Shown piece by piece: positions 7,946 through 16,531 of a stretch of DNA of 64,000 bases. The DNA is taken from the NCBI GenBank assembly GCA_963785645.1, contig CAWAWG010000017.1, positions 62,001 through 126,000 on the forward strand, given 5' to 3'. Origin of the DNA: Trebonia sp963785645. GTDB lineage: Bacteria; Actinomycetota; Actinomycetes; Streptosporangiales; Streptosporangiaceae. Positions within the stretch are counted from its first letter, which is position 1. Each line of letters starts with the position of its first letter. The notes under the pieces were generated by a model. It had not been told where the DNA came from and searched no databases. It saw only the letters and a list, made by a program, of their open reading frames with translations. A program made the position numbers and the translations under genes.

Positions 7946-8690
7946 CTAAGCAAGTGTCTCTCGCTGAGGGTACTTGTCAGAAAGGTGCCTGCGGAGAGCT
8001 GCAACCGTGTCGTGGCCGCTTCGCTTCAGCATATCCACTACGTCGCGGCCGGCCAGGATTACGACAGGATGGCCGTCGTCTCGGATTTCTCTGTAGGCCT
8101 GGGCATCGACGTGAGACGTGGTGACCAGTACGCCGAACTGCCGGTGACGCAATCGTGAAATGAGCCGACTCGTTTCACGAACTCCCACGCTGTTGCCGGG
8201 GGCATAGCACTTGGCTTCAAGCGCGAACTCCACTGCCACAGGATCTGATGGCGGGCCGATCAGGTAGTCGCCGACGGCATCCCGGCCACCATCACGCCAG
8301 GGACGAGTTACGTCGATCTTGTCGACGTTTCGTTCCGAGGCCGCCCACAGATCAGCGGCAAACTGCTCAAATCCGTACGGATTACGTGCGAAATGGTCGT
8401 GCACCAGAGCAAGCAACGGCCTATCTTTCGGAAGCGGCTCTTGTTGCTCACGGGTGCGGATGATTGCCGTAGGCGGCGCCACGAGTGCGGAGTAAGCTCT
8501 TGACTCGACCCATGCGCGCCAGACTGGCGGAGATTCACTGCCGAGTGGGTCGCCATCAAGCAGCTGCTTGATCCAGGTCCGGGAGACAACTGGCACATTC
8601 AACACTGTGAAGTGTGCTCTGTAGTTCTGGAACCTTTCCCCAGCGCGGGCAGTTAGCGTCTGCCAGTGAACTCGCAGGGCCGGCCCTCCA
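7946..8690 (-). pseudogene. Mrr-like restriction endonuclease, 5' truncated
   Basis: The recognisable part starts at GGPALRVHWQTLTARAG and covers a middle domain (FQNYRAHFTVLNVPVVSR, PPTAIIRTREQQEP) and a C-terminal Mrr-type PD-(D/E)XK domain: RDGGRDAVG supplies the aspartate and VEFALEAKCY the ExK pair, with GVRETSRLISRLRHRQFGVL behind it. Family members carry an extra N-terminal region, probably for recognition of modified DNA. Here it is missing and the frame upstream of 8690 runs antisense into a transposase scrap. An open frame to 8902 exists, so a shortened protein could still be made, but a real start is not evident. The intact relative would be a type IV (modification-dependent) enzyme. 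Confidence 0.7.
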
Positions 8691-8733
8691 CGGGCGATTC
8701 CGTTGCTGGCCCGTTTGCCCTGTGCAGTGATGG

Positions 8734-8844
8734 GACTCGCACGCGGGCCTGGTCCTGCTGCGGGAACTGGCGGACCGGACCGGCCTGACGGCCGGGCTGT
8801 CGGCGTACTACTCCCCGGGCCAGGCCCAGAGCCCATCGGTGTGA
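8734..8844 (+). mobile_element. IS1380-family transposase remnant
   Basis: The frame reads SHAGLVLLRELADRTGLTAG and LSAYYSP, the N-terminal region of IS1380-type transposases, then a stop. No DDE domain or terminal repeats remain. It abuts the truncated endonuclease, which suggests that insertion and later deletion removed the start of that gene. Confidence 0.6.
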
Positions 8845-8954
8845 CCGCGCGGGCTCCTTGTCTGGGCGGAGACGTATCTCGTCGTGCTGTTCTGTAGCTC
8901 AAACCCTCAGAAGCGCTGAATGGAGGAAGCTGAACTCATCCATGCACGGCTAGA

Positions 8955-9626
8955 TCATTTCAGCAAGGATGAAGTCAGGTCCGCACTGCTAGCCGCTATG
9001 ACACACGAGATCGACCGCTGGCCGTCTACCCATGACGTCTGGTCCGGGTAGAAGTAGTTCAGGCTCATGGTCGAAGTGAGTTGCGATCGGTCGACATCGG
9101 CGCCAAGCGCAGCTTTGCAACCCGTCTGGGCCTGCGACTTGAACGCGGCAGCGTCCGGGTAGTTGGAAGCGGAGACCGGCAGCAATGCGATCACCTGGGC
9201 ATCGTGCGGGGTGGCGCAGGATACCGCCGTTACCTGCGCGATGTCCGTGCCGCTAGTGGCATTGGCAGGGTTCTGAAAGCAGTCACCGGCATGCAGTGAC
9301 GTAATACTGAGGTTCCCGTTTTTGGTGATCTGGCCCGTGCTCGACCGCTGCGCGGAAGTCGAGGCGTCATAGACGATCCCTACGACTGCGATAGCGAGTG
9401 CAGCCGTCAACCAGATGAGACCCCTTCTTATCCTTCTTCTCCGCACATTCCGCGGGCGAGTGCGTGGCATAGCAGGGGGCGCGGCGGGCATGCCCGCGCC
9501 GTCGTCTAGCCACAGTTGCCATCCGGGTGGTGCTGGGGGCCAGGCGGGATCTGGCCGCCAGTCCGGCGGCGGGGTGAAGCCCTCCGGGGCGGGAGGCCAA
9601 CCGGGAGGCGGGTTGAAACGGTATCC
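8955..9626 (-). CDS. Membrane-anchored septum-formation-like protein
   Basis: 223 residues from ATG 9626 (AGGAC upstream). The N-terminus is rich in proline and tryptophan (GYRFNPPPGWPPAPEGFTPP, DWRPDPAWPPAPPGWQLW). A basic RPRNVRRRRIRRG stretch leads into one membrane helix (LIWLTAALAIAVVGIVY). The outer domain has four spaced cysteines (AGDCFQNP, VSCATPHDAQVIAL, GCKAAL, ISCVIA), as in the Septum_form family of actinobacteria. The protein is anchored with its Cys-rich domain outside; no enzymatic motif is seen. It stands alone between decayed regions. Confidence 0.75.
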   Translation of the reverse strand, partial: GYRFNPPPGWPPAPEGFTPPPDWRPDPAWPPAPPGWQLWLDDGAGMPAAPPAMPRTRPRNVRRRRIRRGLIWLTAALAIAVVGIVYDASTSAQRSSTGQITKNGNLSITSLHAGDCFQNPANATSGTDIAQVTAVSCATPHDAQVIALLPVSASNYPDAAAFKSQAQTGCKAALGADVDRSQLTSTMSLNYFYPDQTSWVDGQRSISCVIAASSADLTSSLLK

Positions 9627-10222
9627 CATGGTGTGAGTCCTGTCGTTCTTGCCAGGCCAAGTAGGCATGAAGAATTAGTTCAAAGTTGTTTTGGCATGGA
9701 TGATCTTAGCGATTCGGGGCTTTGCTGCCAACGCAAATCATCAATAGCGGACGGGGAAAAATCACCCTGCGCCAAGCAACGGATGTAACCGCAGGTTGCT
9801 GGAGGTGCCGTCCTTCGACTCCCTCACCTAGTTCACGCAGGGCACGTTCGCCAAGGGGTCCTCACGCGACAGTGACGGCAAGAGCGCAGGGGTACGGCAA
9901 GAGCGCAGGGGTGGGGTGCAGTATCGGCCAAGGTCGCGGTTTCCATATCGTGCGGGTCGGCTGCTCAATCTTGGGGCCGATCGGCATTTCCGTCCTTCCT
10001 GCGCTTTTCGCGCCTCAAGACGATTCCAGCGGCCAGCACGAGCAGTCCACCCGAGATGTCGTTCGCCAGGTGCGGCGGGATGTATCGGGGGGCTTTCCGT
10101 GCATGCGTGGCCGCCGCTGCATCGTGGAAGTCTGGCAGGAAGCGGGACAGCAGCCTCAGAGCCTTGAACCAGCATGGTAACGGTCAGTATCATTGCTGTA
10201 GCCGTTCGGAAGGATCCATGAA
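9627..10222. other. Gene-poor stretch with decayed copy of a repeated locus
   Basis: No intact gene. At 9955-10080 the plus strand matches 18171-18292 closely in the same orientation: the first codons of the 174-codon gene (MPIGPKIEQP, minus strand) and, further up, the end of a membrane protein (GLLVLAAGIV). The minus strand at 10000-10190 still reads LANDISGGLLVLAAGIVLRR. The rest is unassigned. Confidence 0.6.
9875..9912. repeat. Tandem 19-bp direct repeat
   Basis: Two abutting identical units ACGGCAAGAGCGCAGGGGT. There is no further copy, so this is neither a CRISPR nor an iteron array. Confidence 0.7.
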
Positions 10223-10492
10223 ATGGGACGCAGGTGGGAGGCTGACACGTCTGCGTCGTTCGTCCGACGGCTGGGCAAGTCGGCCTCGGAGCTAGGCGAG
10301 ACGGATGACCGGGACGGGTGCCCGGATATCTGGGAGCTGAGCAACGGGGACATCGCGCTGGTGGGCCGGGATGTCACGACGTCATTTGCCGGACGCCTGC
10401 CGGAAGACGTGAAGGTCGCCAAAGACGAGCGGGTGGTCGTTATCCCGCGCAGCATGATTGTCGCAGCGAAGCCGGATATCCCGGATGCCTGA
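10223..10492 (+). CDS. Conserved hypothetical, first gene of STAND operon
   Basis: 89 residues: RRWEADTSASFVRRLGKSAS, CPDIWELSNGDIALVGRD, ERVVVIPRSMIVAAKPDI. This compact alpha/beta protein is a recurrent actinomycete hypothetical found just ahead of DUF6879 genes; no catalytic motif is seen. The stop overlaps the start of the next gene by 8 bases, so the products are probably made in step. The start is placed at ATG 10223 because family members begin with this RRWEADTS segment; an overlapping ATG at 10218 is out of frame. Confidence 0.7.
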   Translation: MGRRWEADTSASFVRRLGKSASELGETDDRDGCPDIWELSNGDIALVGRDVTTSFAGRLPEDVKVAKDERVVVIPRSMIVAAKPDIPDA

Positions 10493-11117
10493 CCCGCTCG
10501 ACGGGTGGGATGCGGGGGGAACGCACCTTTCCCTGGAGGACTACCGGGCCGACTTTCGGGCAACGGAGTCAACGATCGCCGGGCAGGATTCGTGGAAGCT
10601 GGAACGGCGCCAGCATTTCAGGCAGCCCGGCTCGGCGAGCTGGGAAGCATTCGCTCGCGGCCAGTGGACCGAGGCGCTCCGGCTGATCGAGGCCCGGCGT
10701 GAATCTCTGATGGAGTTCGGGGCCGAGACGGCCGAGAGGGCTACAAGTCTCTATCGGCTGCGAGTGGTAGCAGAGCCAATCACCCCCTACCTGCAGTGGG
10801 AACTGCACTCGCTGAAGCTACGAGCGGAATGCGGGGAAATCGTCCGGGTCTTGTCCGCCGAAGCCGTCCGCCAGCTCGAGAGCAACGGCGAACTGCCAGA
10901 GGTCGTAACGCTCGGCACGTCGACCGCGTACCGCATCCTGTATGACGTCGATGGAGTGCTCAGCGGAGGCGTGAAAGTTACCGATCCGCAAGCCGTCGGG
11001 CGCGCGACCCGCCTGATCCGCCGCCTGTACGGAGAGGCCGAGGACCTGGCGGCTTTCTTTGATCGCGCGGTAGCGCCGTTGCCGCCGCCGCGCGGTGACA
11101 CCGTGTCCGCGTTGTAG
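10485..11117 (+). CDS. DUF6879 family protein
   Basis: 210 residues from ATG 10485, overlapping the preceding gene. It has the typical sequence YRADFRATESTIAGQDSWKL, a central VAEPITPYLQWELHSLKLRA and AYRILYDVDGVLSGG. The family is widespread in actinomycetes, usually beside small regulators or XRE proteins; the biochemical role is unknown. The stop TAG shares its G with the GTG of the NB-ARC gene, which is strong evidence for one operon. Confidence 0.8.
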   Translation: MPDPLDGWDAGGTHLSLEDYRADFRATESTIAGQDSWKLERRQHFRQPGSASWEAFARGQWTEALRLIEARRESLMEFGAETAERATSLYRLRVVAEPITPYLQWELHSLKLRAECGEIVRVLSAEAVRQLESNGELPEVVTLGTSTAYRILYDVDGVLSGGVKVTDPQAVGRATRLIRRLYGEAEDLAAFFDRAVAPLPPPRGDTVSAL

Positions 11118-13480
11118 TGTCGCAGACCGGCGACGGCGATGTCCGTTCGGAGATGTCGGGCAGGGCCAGCGATGTGGTCCAGGCGCGCGACGTGTCTGGT
11201 GGCATCCATTTCCACCAGCGGGTATCCGTCATTCCGCGTCCGAGCCAGTTGCCAGGACAGCATGCCGCGTTCGTGGACAGGCTCGAAGCGATTGAGCTCC
11301 TCAACGCCGCGCTAGCGGGCGGAGGCACTCGCCGTGCGGTGATCGTCGGGATGCCAGGGGCGGGGAAGACCACGCTGGCGGTGCATTGGGCCTACCGGAA
11401 CCTGCCGGGCTACCCCGACGGACAGCTCTACGCGAACCTGCACGGCTACGATTCCGCACACCAGGTCAGCCCGCTCCGGGTCCTACGGGGTTTCCTGCTG
11501 GCCCTCGGGGTTCGTCGTGACGAACTGGCAGTTGACGTCGACGAGGCCGCCGCCCAGTTCCGCTCAGCGGTGGCGGGCAGACGGCTGCTCATCATCCTGG
11601 ACAATGCCCGTCGGGCGGATCAGGTGCGCCCGTTGCTCCCTGGGGAGGGGCAGTGCGCGGTACTGGTTACCAGCCGAGATCAGATGTCCGGGATGGTGGC
11701 GCGGGACGGAGCGCGCCGGGTATCTCTGGGGCCGCTTCGGGAGCACGATGCCGTCGACCTGCTTGCCGGTCTTGTCCAGGAAGAACGTCCGGAGGACTCC
11801 GCAACCGCGCTCGGGGAACTCGCCGCGCTGTGCGCGCGCTTGCCGCTCGCGCTGCGGATCGCAGCCGAGCATGCGCTGAGCCGTCCCCTGGTGTCCATCG
11901 GGAACCTGGTAGCTGACCTGCGCAAGCAGTCCGCGCTGTGGAGAGCGCTCACCGTCGAAGAGTATGCGCAGTGGGATGAGCCCGCGCTCGCGCACTCGGT
12001 GTTTGCCTGGTCCTACAAGGCTCTCCCGGAAACGGCGGCCGGGGTATTCAGGTCGCTCTCACTGCATCCAGGTCCTGACTTCAGTGAGGCCGCAACTGTG
12101 GCCCTTGCCGGGCACACCGCGCCAGGACAATCTCTGGATATGCTGGTCGGCGCGCACTTGCTGGAGCGGCCGGCCGAGGACCGGTACCAGTTCCACGATC
12201 TTGTCCGGAGCTACGCGGTGGACCAGGCCCGCGAGGAAGACCCGCCAGAGCGTCGGCACGACGCGACGCGACGGCTGTTGCTGTGGTACCTGCGATCGGC
12301 GGACGCCGCCCAGCCGCACGTAAACCCGAAGGAGGCCCGCGTCCCCATCGAGCCGATACGGGGCGACGAGCCGAGACCGAAAGCATTCGGATCCTACGAA
12401 GAAGCCGTGGAGTGGTTCGACCTGGAGCACGGAAACCTGTTGGCATCCGTGACCGTGGCTGGCGAGCAGGGCCTGCACGAGATCGCCTGGAAACTAGCGG
12501 TCGTGCTGCGTGCGTTCCACATGCGCTTCAGCATGGTCGAGGACTGGCTCGCTGCCTCCGGCACTGGACTGCGGTCAGCCGAAGCAATCAGTGACCTCGC
12601 CGCCCAGGGCGAACTGCTCGAGAGCATGGGTATGGCGTACTCACAGGCCTACGACCTCGACAGAAGCGAGGAGTCCCTAACTCGCGCTCTGCAGATTCGT
12701 CGGCGCGTCGGGGACCAACACAACCTCGCGCTGACCCTCAACAGCCTTGGCCTGCTGCACGTCCGCCGCCACCACCTCAACGCGGCACGGTTGGTGTTCC
12801 AGGAGGCTCTAGACATCTACGCGGAACTACAGGACGAGACTTGGGTGCCGGTCATCCGTGAAAACCTCGCGGAAGCTCTCATCGGTCTGGGGGATTCCCT
12901 GGTTGCGGAGACCTTCATCCTCGATGCACTCACTGACCTCAGGCGGCGAGGCGATACCGGAAGCCAGGGCAATGCGCTGCGCCTGCTGAGCATGGCGCGC
13001 CGCGACCAAGGAGATCTCGTCCAGGCACGGTCGGCCGCCGAGGACGCAGTCACGCTGGCGGTCCAGCAGCGGCACTCGGGGCGGGAAGGATACTGGCTAC
13101 TTGAACTGGGCACGGTTCAGCGCCTCTCAGGCGAACTTGCTGCCGCGGGAGACTCGTTTCGCCGAGCCGCGGAACTGCTGCACAGGACCGGGCAGAAGAT
13201 GCGAGAGGCCCAGGCCTGGGATCTGCAGGGCACCGTCCTGTACGAGATGGGCAACCTCGACAATGCGATCGAGTGGCACCGCAACGCGGTGGAGATATTC
13301 CGTTCACTGGCGGCAAGGTGGCCGTTGGCCGTCGCCCTGCACAACCTGGCGATAGTTCTGAACGCCTCTGGGGACCAGGCAGCAGCACACCTGACGGCAG
13401 CCGAAGCAACGGCCCTGCTCACCGAGTTCAATGACCCAGCAGCGACAGCAATGAAAGAATCACTCCGGCAGTTCCGCTGA
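11117..13480 (+). CDS. NB-ARC / TPR STAND-type ATPase
   Basis: 787 residues from GTG 11117. Order of parts: a short variable head (about 1-60, containing VVQARDVSGGIHFHQ), an NB-ARC NTPase with Walker A GMPGAGKTT at about 78-86 and Walker B RRLLIILDN near 155, then a winged-helix stretch with CARLPLALRIAAEHAL, and from about 430 a run of tetratricopeptide repeats (LALTLNSLGLLHVRR, AWDLQGTVLYEMGNLDNAIE). STAND proteins of this build are ligand-triggered oligomeric switches used for regulation or phage defence. No effector domain (nuclease, TIR, protease) is recognised, so it may be a sensor or regulator. It is last in a tightly overlapping three-gene operon. Confidence 0.85.
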   Translation: MSQTGDGDVRSEMSGRASDVVQARDVSGGIHFHQRVSVIPRPSQLPGQHAAFVDRLEAIELLNAALAGGGTRRAVIVGMPGAGKTTLAVHWAYRNLPGYPDGQLYANLHGYDSAHQVSPLRVLRGFLLALGVRRDELAVDVDEAAAQFRSAVAGRRLLIILDNARRADQVRPLLPGEGQCAVLVTSRDQMSGMVARDGARRVSLGPLREHDAVDLLAGLVQEERPEDSATALGELAALCARLPLALRIAAEHALSRPLVSIGNLVADLRKQSALWRALTVEEYAQWDEPALAHSVFAWSYKALPETAAGVFRSLSLHPGPDFSEAATVALAGHTAPGQSLDMLVGAHLLERPAEDRYQFHDLVRSYAVDQAREEDPPERRHDATRRLLLWYLRSADAAQPHVNPKEARVPIEPIRGDEPRPKAFGSYEEAVEWFDLEHGNLLASVTVAGEQGLHEIAWKLAVVLRAFHMRFSMVEDWLAASGTGLRSAEAISDLAAQGELLESMGMAYSQAYDLDRSEESLTRALQIRRRVGDQHNLALTLNSLGLLHVRRHHLNAARLVFQEALDIYAELQDETWVPVIRENLAEALIGLGDSLVAETFILDALTDLRRRGDTGSQGNALRLLSMARRDQGDLVQARSAAEDAVTLAVQQRHSGREGYWLLELGTVQRLSGELAAAGDSFRRAAELLHRTGQKMREAQAWDLQGTVLYEMGNLDNAIEWHRNAVEIFRSLAARWPLAVALHNLAIVLNASGDQAAAHLTAAEATALLTEFNDPAATAMKESLRQFR

Positions 13481-13736
13481 TGTTCAGGTCCTATGAACGG
13501 CACGCTGCCGCCATGAGACCTCACCGTCGAGGACTTCTGCTGCAGGAGCGAACGACACCGTTTGAAGTTGATGGGTGAACGGGTGAGCGTCCGGCATGAT
13601 CTTTGACGAGAGAATGGTGTTCCTGGCGAACTCTGTGATTCTTGGCAGAAAATTGACGATTGCATTCGATAATTCGTTTTAATCACAACCTTGGGATTAG
13701 TAAGACTGGCGAACACATGAGCCGGCTATCAATTTT

Positions 13737-16058
13737 GTGGATCTTCGCTCTCGCCTTCTCTTAGCATTCAGCCAATTGCAATCGAGTCACTACGGGCGGA
13801 TGCTGGTACGGTACCTGTCCGCTCGTGAACGGATACCAGGCGTAATGACACCTGAAGAAGTTGCCCCACGTCTGGGTGACAGGCAACCTGATGACCGGGC
13901 ATCAATGCATCAGTGGGCCCGCGGCCAGCTTTGGCAGGCGCGACGAGCGATCTGGCGATATCGATGGGCCGAACGCAGGGCCCGCAGAGCGGTCTTGAAG
14001 GCGCGTAGGCAGCAGCAGCAAGAACGCGTTGAGCAGCGACTGACTGCAACTTCGGTGGAAGACCTGGCCAAAGGAGCCCGAGTAAATGCCACGGCATTGC
14101 GCCAAGGCGGAGTGGCCACCGCGTCCGACGTTAGCCGTAGGAGCCTCGAAGAGCTTGAGAAGCTCCGCGGAATCGGCCGCTCCTCAGCCCAGAAGATCAG
14201 GGAGGCCGCTGCAAAACTCGCGCAGCTTGGCGCTGATGATCTACGGCCACCTGCTAACCCACAGAAGTGGAACCCGGGAGATTCAACCCTAGTTCGTTCC
14301 CTTTCGATGCTGGCAACGATCACCGCAGTCGCACCTCATGTTCTGGCTCTCCAGCAGGCTGTGGGAGCCGTACGGTGGCTCGCGCGCGCCACGAACTGGC
14401 TTGTCTGGCTTCTCAGTCCTCCAGTCCGCAAAGCTCAAGTACAGTCGGAGGCGCGAAAGACTCGTCAGAAATGGACCTCGCAACCTGCCCAGAGCCTGCG
14501 AGGCGTGCTGGATGGACTGACTCGAGCGGAACATGCCGCAAACGAACCAGATCATGCTGTCATCGACGAGTGGCGGTCAAGTTCTGCGCACCTGCTGTCA
14601 TTGCTCGACGAGCTCCTGTCAAAGCAGGGATCAGCGGCGGAGCGCGCCATCCTCCAGAAGGACTTGACCACGGGCCTCTCTAAAGGCCTACTCAACCTTA
14701 TTCAGTCGACCACACTGAATACAGAGCGCCTTGCTATGAAACTGCGTGCCTATCAGAATTTTGGCGCAAGGTTTGCAGTAGTGGTCCGTCGAGGCCTGCT
14801 TGGCGACGACATGGGACTTGGAAAGACCATCCAGGCGCTTGCCGCCATCGCGCACGTGACTCAGACGGAAGAAGAAAATCACCATGTGGTGATCTGTCCA
14901 GCATCACTGATCGATACGTGGTTGCAAGAAATTCGGCGAGCACTGATTGGCATACCTGGCTGGCGATTCCACGGTAACCTCAGAGACGTTGCGCTGGATG
15001 ACTGGCGGCAGTCAGGCGGCATCCTCGTTACCAGTTTCCGACAGGCAGAACATCTACTGAAGGTCAATCTTCCCGCTGTCGGCTTCGCCGTAGTCGATGA
15101 AGCGCACCTTGTCAAGGATCCAGCAGCACAGAGGACTCGAATCGTCAAGGCGCTGATCAAAAGAGCAGATCGAACGCTACTTATGAGCGGAACTCCGATG
15201 GAGAATCGCACAGCAGAGTTCATCGCCTTGGCTGATCTGGCCAATCCGCAAAAGGGCCTACAGTTGCGCCAGCAGTTCAGCGACGGCCGGGATGCCCAAT
15301 ATCGCGCCGCGGACTTCCGCGACGCTGTTGGTGACATCTACCTGCGTCGAAACCAAGACGAGGTCCTCACCGAACTGCCCGAAATCATAGCAACAGACGT
15401 GCGGATCGAAGTCGGCGAAAATGAGATCTTGGCCTGCAAGCAAGCCCTCGTTAATCGCAATCTTAACGGAGCCCGGCTAGCTCTCACATCGGGCAATGGT
15501 GAGCGATCGGAAAAGCTAATCCGACTAAAGGAAATCGTAGAAGAATGCCGCGCTAGCCAGAAGAAAATTCTGATCTTCAGTCAATACCGTCGCGTGGTTA
15601 GCCTATGCGAATTCCTTCTTGGAGAAGAGACTCTAGTTCTCCACGGTGATGTAACCCCAGCCAAACGGACCGAGGCCATCAACGCCTTTACGCAGGCAAC
15701 AGGATTTGCTGCCATGGTCATGCAGATCGAAGTTGGCGGCGTTGGTCTCAATCTGCAGGCGGCGTCTGTAGTGATCCTCATGGAGCCTCAACTCAAGCCA
15801 AGCACCGAACAGCAGGCAGTCGCTCGCGCCTACCGCATGGGCCAGACACAGACGGTTGTCGTCTACCGACTGATCGCTGAAAACAGCGTCGATGAGCGCA
15901 TCGTTCAGCTGTCTGGTTTTAAAGCTGAACTATTTGACCGGCTAGTCCGCCGAAGCCGCCTAGCGGACGAGGCGTCAAAGCATTCAGCGCAGGTGCGCGA
16001 TGTAACGGAAGGGGAACTCCTTGACTGGGCACGCAAGAACTATGAGCAGGAGCCATAG
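13737..16058 (+). CDS. SNF2-family helicase with helix-hairpin-helix
   Basis: 773 residues from GTG 13737; the true start is uncertain because no clear ribosome site is visible. The N-terminal half has a basic coiled region (RRAVLKARRQQQQERVEQRL) and a helix-hairpin-helix (LEELEKLRGIGRSSAQKIRE, about 144-163). The ATPase has GDDMGLGKT near 355, DEAH near 453, LLMSGTPMEN, VGGVGLNLQAA and the QAVARAYRMGQTQTV motif VI, all intact. It should translocate on or remodel double-stranded DNA. Such stand-alone SNF2 proteins with their own DNA-binding domain occur in restriction-type islands (compare DrmD of DISARM). Base composition is visibly more A/T-rich than its neighbours, with an A/T-rich promoter region, which suggests recent transfer. 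Confidence 0.85.
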   Translation: MDLRSRLLLAFSQLQSSHYGRMLVRYLSARERIPGVMTPEEVAPRLGDRQPDDRASMHQWARGQLWQARRAIWRYRWAERRARRAVLKARRQQQQERVEQRLTATSVEDLAKGARVNATALRQGGVATASDVSRRSLEELEKLRGIGRSSAQKIREAAAKLAQLGADDLRPPANPQKWNPGDSTLVRSLSMLATITAVAPHVLALQQAVGAVRWLARATNWLVWLLSPPVRKAQVQSEARKTRQKWTSQPAQSLRGVLDGLTRAEHAANEPDHAVIDEWRSSSAHLLSLLDELLSKQGSAAERAILQKDLTTGLSKGLLNLIQSTTLNTERLAMKLRAYQNFGARFAVVVRRGLLGDDMGLGKTIQALAAIAHVTQTEEENHHVVICPASLIDTWLQEIRRALIGIPGWRFHGNLRDVALDDWRQSGGILVTSFRQAEHLLKVNLPAVGFAVVDEAHLVKDPAAQRTRIVKALIKRADRTLLMSGTPMENRTAEFIALADLANPQKGLQLRQQFSDGRDAQYRAADFRDAVGDIYLRRNQDEVLTELPEIIATDVRIEVGENEILACKQALVNRNLNGARLALTSGNGERSEKLIRLKEIVEECRASQKKILIFSQYRRVVSLCEFLLGEETLVLHGDVTPAKRTEAINAFTQATGFAAMVMQIEVGGVGLNLQAASVVILMEPQLKPSTEQQAVARAYRMGQTQTVVVYRLIAENSVDERIVQLSGFKAELFDRLVRRSRLADEASKHSAQVRDVTEGELLDWARKNYEQEP

Positions 16059-16166
16059 GTCACCACCTGGCCGCTGCTGACAAAAGCCAACCGTCCCAGC
16101 GCCTTCCGGAAGGGTTAGCAGCACCCATCGGTTGCGGCGGGCGAACCTGCGGACTTCCCGCGCGAG

Positions 16167-16529
16167 GTGGGTTACGAGGGCGAAAGCCAGGTGGAGGGAC
16201 GGTACCTCCTGCGCTGGCATGCCTACCGGGAGAGAAACCCGGCCCTGCGGCGGAAGAAGATCAGCAGCGTGATCGCGGCGGGCGGATCGCTCGCCTGCGA
16301 GGTATGCGAGTTCGACTTCAGCGAGTTTTACGGGGAACGCGGCAGCGGGTACATCGAATGCCACCACGTCGAGCCGCTGCACGTTGGCGGGGAACGCGCC
16401 CGGAGCATCCGCGATCTTGCCTTGCTCTGCTCGAACTGCCACCGCATGATCCACGCCAAGCCACCGTGGCCAACCCCGGCCGAGCTCCGGGAGATGGTCC
16501 GTCGTCGGGCTGGAAACGGAGATAGCTAG
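16167..16529 (+). CDS. HNH nuclease (McrA-like), possibly 5' truncated
   Basis: 120 residues from GTG 16167, with an in-frame stop at 16116. It begins in what looks like a linker (VEGRYLLRWHAYRERNP), then has the complete HNH metal finger: CEVCEFDF, YIECHHVEPLH and LLCSNCHRMIH, with the paired CxxC motifs for zinc. Related proteins usually have a longer N-terminal recognition part, which is absent here although the preceding gene ends only 108 bp upstream. Either it is a short nuclease working with its neighbours or a remnant. The stop at 16529 is 2 bp before the next gene. Confidence 0.7.
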   Translation: MGYEGESQVEGRYLLRWHAYRERNPALRRKKISSVIAAGGSLACEVCEFDFSEFYGERGSGYIECHHVEPLHVGGERARSIRDLALLCSNCHRMIHAKPPWPTPAELREMVRRRAGNGDS

Positions 16530-16531
16530 CC

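Noticed and set aside
9875..9912. Tandem 19-bp repeat as a CRISPR or iteron start
   Set aside because: Only two abutting units with no spacer and no cas or rep gene nearby.
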